From NCBI RefSeq assembly GCF_034313845.1, contig NZ_JAVIWN010000004.1: a stretch of DNA of 64,000 bases; one strand, given 5' to 3'. The notes under the pieces are model-generated. The model was not told where the DNA came from. It saw only the letters and a list, made by a program, of their open reading frames with translations, and ran no database searches. Below are positions 62,200 through 64,000 of this stretch, piece after piece; position 1 is the first letter of the stretch, and every line of letters starts with the position of its first letter. This stretch comes from Actimicrobium sp034313845. Lineage in GTDB: Bacteria > Pseudomonadota > Gammaproteobacteria > Burkholderiales > Burkholderiaceae_D. Both the position numbers and the translations under genes were made by a program.

Positions 62200-63924
62200 T
62201 TACAGACCGAACACGAACACGCTATTGCCACGCTTGAAATCCATTTGCGAATTCCCGCCAACGGCGACCGCGATATATTGCTTGCCATTGATTGCATAAG
62301 AAACCGGCGGTGCGTTGACGCCAGCACCACACTGGAAGCGCCACAACACTTTGCCCGACTTGGCATCGTAAGCGTTAAACCAGCCGTTGCCCTCACCAGC
62401 AAACACCAGATTGCCTGCGGTCGCCAGTGCGCCACCGATCATTGGCTGCGGTGTCTTGGTTTGCCATGCGATCTTGCCGGTGTCGATGTTGACAGCAGTC
62501 ACATTGCCCCATTGCTCTTCACCCACCGCATTTTTGAACGCACCACCCAGCCACAATTTGCCGTTCGGGTACTTTGATTCTTCGACGTGGTACGTCATTG
62601 GCTGGTGCAGATTCAGTGCATACGACATGCGATTACTCGCGCTGTAAGCCATCGGCGACCATTCGACACCACCATTGGCACCAGGCAACATACGTGCACC
62701 GGTAGCCGTTGGCAAGACCCACATGTTTTCTTGTGGAACCATGGCTTCCGAGAAACGGATCAGCTCGCCAGTGCTACGGTCATGAACATACACATGGCCG
62801 GTTTTTCCACCGTGGATAACACCAGGAATCATCTTGCCGTTCTTGTCCTTGACGTCCACCAGGATCGGCGGGCTGACGGCATCAAGATCCCATACATCAT
62901 GGGCAATGTATTGATAATGCCATTTGTATTTACCTGTATCGAGGTCAATCGCAACCATCGAATCCGTGTACAGGTTGTCGCCCGGACGCTCAGCACCGTA
63001 CAAATCAGGTGACGGATTGCCGACCACGAAGAAAGCTGTCTTGGTAGCACGATCGATCGATGGGGCCATCCAGACGCCACCGCCCAGGGTATTGTAAAAG
63101 TCGGATTTTTTGGCGAACGCGGCTTTTTCTGCCGGGATATCACGATGCATGTCGCGACCGGTAGCATCGGTCGTTGCCCAGACGCCTTCATGGCCTTTTT
63201 CTGGAATCGTATTAAATGTCCAGACCAGCTTGCCGGTCTCGGCGTCGAACGCCTTGACGAAGCCACGGATACCGTATTCGCCACCGTTGGTGCCGATCAG
63301 CACCTTGCCGTCAACGGCGACAGGAGCCATTGTTTCGCTGTAACCTTTCTCAGGATCAGCGATTTCGGTTTCCCACAACATTTTTCCGGTCTTGGCATCG
63401 AGCGCCACCATCTTGGCATCCAGCGTACCCATGAAGACTTTGCCATCGGCAACCGCCACACCCTTGTTGTTCGGGCCACAGCAGAACGTCGTTACCGGAC
63501 CCATCTTGTGCTTGAAATGCCAGTACTCGACGCCGGTGACGGCATCGATTGCATAGACATGGTTGTACGAAGTGGTCAGAAACATGACGCCATTGACAAC
63601 AACCGGCGCGGTTTCCATCGACTCGACAACGGCTGTCTGGAATACAAATTTCGGCTTCAGCGTGGCAACGTTCTTGCTATTGATTTGTGCCGACGGATAA
63701 AACCGGGTCTGACCGTAGTCGCCGTTGGTTTGCAACCAGTTGCTGGTGTCTTTGGCTGCACCGTCAAGCATGGCCTGGGTAACCGGACCAAGTGTTTTTG
63801 ACATCGCAGGTGCCTTGATGCCCGCACCGCCCTGAATTTCTTGCGCATTACCGGCACTGCTCGCTGTCAGTGCGACTGCTGCCATTGCCAGATGGCCCAT
63901 CAATTGATAGCCTTTGATTCCCAT
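62200..63924 (-). CDS. PQQ-dependent methanol/ethanol-family alcohol dehydrogenase
   Basis: A 574-residue periplasmic quinoprotein. Signal peptide of about 28 residues (to AGNAQ). The eight-blade propeller is visible as repeated W-motifs (DAKTGKMLWE, DAETGKLVWTF, DLDTGKYKWHY, NIDTGKIAWQT, DAKSGKVLWRF). The vicinal disulfide Cys148-Cys149 (FCCG) caps PQQ. Metal ligands are E216 (GGEYG), N303 (GNPSP) and the catalytic D346 (VWDLD). D348, two residues after the catalytic Asp, is the extra acid seen in lanthanide-dependent members such as XoxF. The substrate cannot be fixed. ATG 63924 has GGAGAGCGAC ahead. Confidence 0.9.
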   Translation of the reverse strand: MGIKGYQLMGHLAMAAVALTASSAGNAQEIQGGAGIKAPAMSKTLGPVTQAMLDGAAKDTSNWLQTNGDYGQTRFYPSAQINSKNVATLKPKFVFQTAVVESMETAPVVVNGVMFLTTSYNHVYAIDAVTGVEYWHFKHKMGPVTTFCCGPNNKGVAVADGKVFMGTLDAKMVALDAKTGKMLWETEIADPEKGYSETMAPVAVDGKVLIGTNGGEYGIRGFVKAFDAETGKLVWTFNTIPEKGHEGVWATTDATGRDMHRDIPAEKAAFAKKSDFYNTLGGGVWMAPSIDRATKTAFFVVGNPSPDLYGAERPGDNLYTDSMVAIDLDTGKYKWHYQYIAHDVWDLDAVSPPILVDVKDKNGKMIPGVIHGGKTGHVYVHDRSTGELIRFSEAMVPQENMWVLPTATGARMLPGANGGVEWSPMAYSASNRMSYALNLHQPMTYHVEESKYPNGKLWLGGAFKNAVGEEQWGNVTAVNIDTGKIAWQTKTPQPMIGGALATAGNLVFAGEGNGWFNAYDAKSGKVLWRFQCGAGVNAPPVSYAINGKQYIAVAVGGNSQMDFKRGNSVFVFGL

Positions 63925-64000
63925 TGTCGCTCTCCATGTATGGCCGCCTGTGGCAGCCAATTGATGTTATTTATTTTTATTCAACCCATCCCAGGAATCA
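63925..64000. other. leader region of the dehydrogenase gene, cut by the window edge
   Basis: Contains the ribosome site of the dehydrogenase gene; the promoter is probably further right and outside. Confidence 0.4.

Overview
The window looks like chromosome from a motile Gram-negative betaproteobacterium of the Burkholderiales, most likely Oxalobacteraceae. This is inferred from moderately high GC coding sequence, a trimeric porin of the Burkholderiales type, a complete fli/flg flagellar locus with sigma-28 promoters of the form TCAA-N15-GCCGTMAW, imuA-imuB behind a textbook LexA box, and a quinoprotein alcohol dehydrogenase next to a c4-type cytochrome. No rRNA, tRNA, CRISPR array, intact insertion sequence or phage was seen.

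Left part (1-14 kb). A truncated GGDEF-EAL protein is followed by a REC-GGDEF response regulator that overlaps a hybrid histidine kinase by 4 nt (ATGA), a probable c-di-GMP output pair. A flavin-dependent alpha-hydroxy-acid dehydrogenase and a DUF6352-type protein follow, diverging from each other. Next come two tandem copies of a DUF1800 lipoprotein / Tat-exported DUF1501 operon. Between the copies lies a decayed 3' end of the neighbouring symporter gene, which marks how the duplication arose.

Middle part (13-37 kb). A long minus-strand operon encodes a peptide-type ABC importer (binding protein, two permeases, two ATPases), a GntR regulator, a cytoplasmic gamma-glutamyltransferase and a BASS symporter, suggesting import and cleavage of gamma-glutamyl compounds. 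An orphan operon of Tad-like pseudopilins with a DUF192 protein follows. It is made of ATGA-overlapping or directly abutting genes and has no secretion ATPase or secretin. Then come an MdlAB-like heterodimeric ABC exporter, an array of alternating palindromes with remnants of two different Fic genes, a DUF3047 protein, a DnaQ/GIY-YIG fusion nuclease, imuAB without dnaE2, and a porin.

Right part (37-64 kb). fliE diverges from fliFGHIJK, which is followed by fliLMNOPQR and a small secreted protein of unknown function. Facing them is the minus-strand set flgBCDEFGHIJ-KL, with flgA and flgMN on the plus strand. Together they encode the MS ring, switch, export apparatus, rod, hook, P and L rings, junction proteins and anti-sigma control. 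Flagellin, flhAB and the master regulators lie outside. The window ends with a PQQ-dependent alcohol dehydrogenase, whose metal-site residues fit the lanthanide type, and a diheme cytochrome c4.
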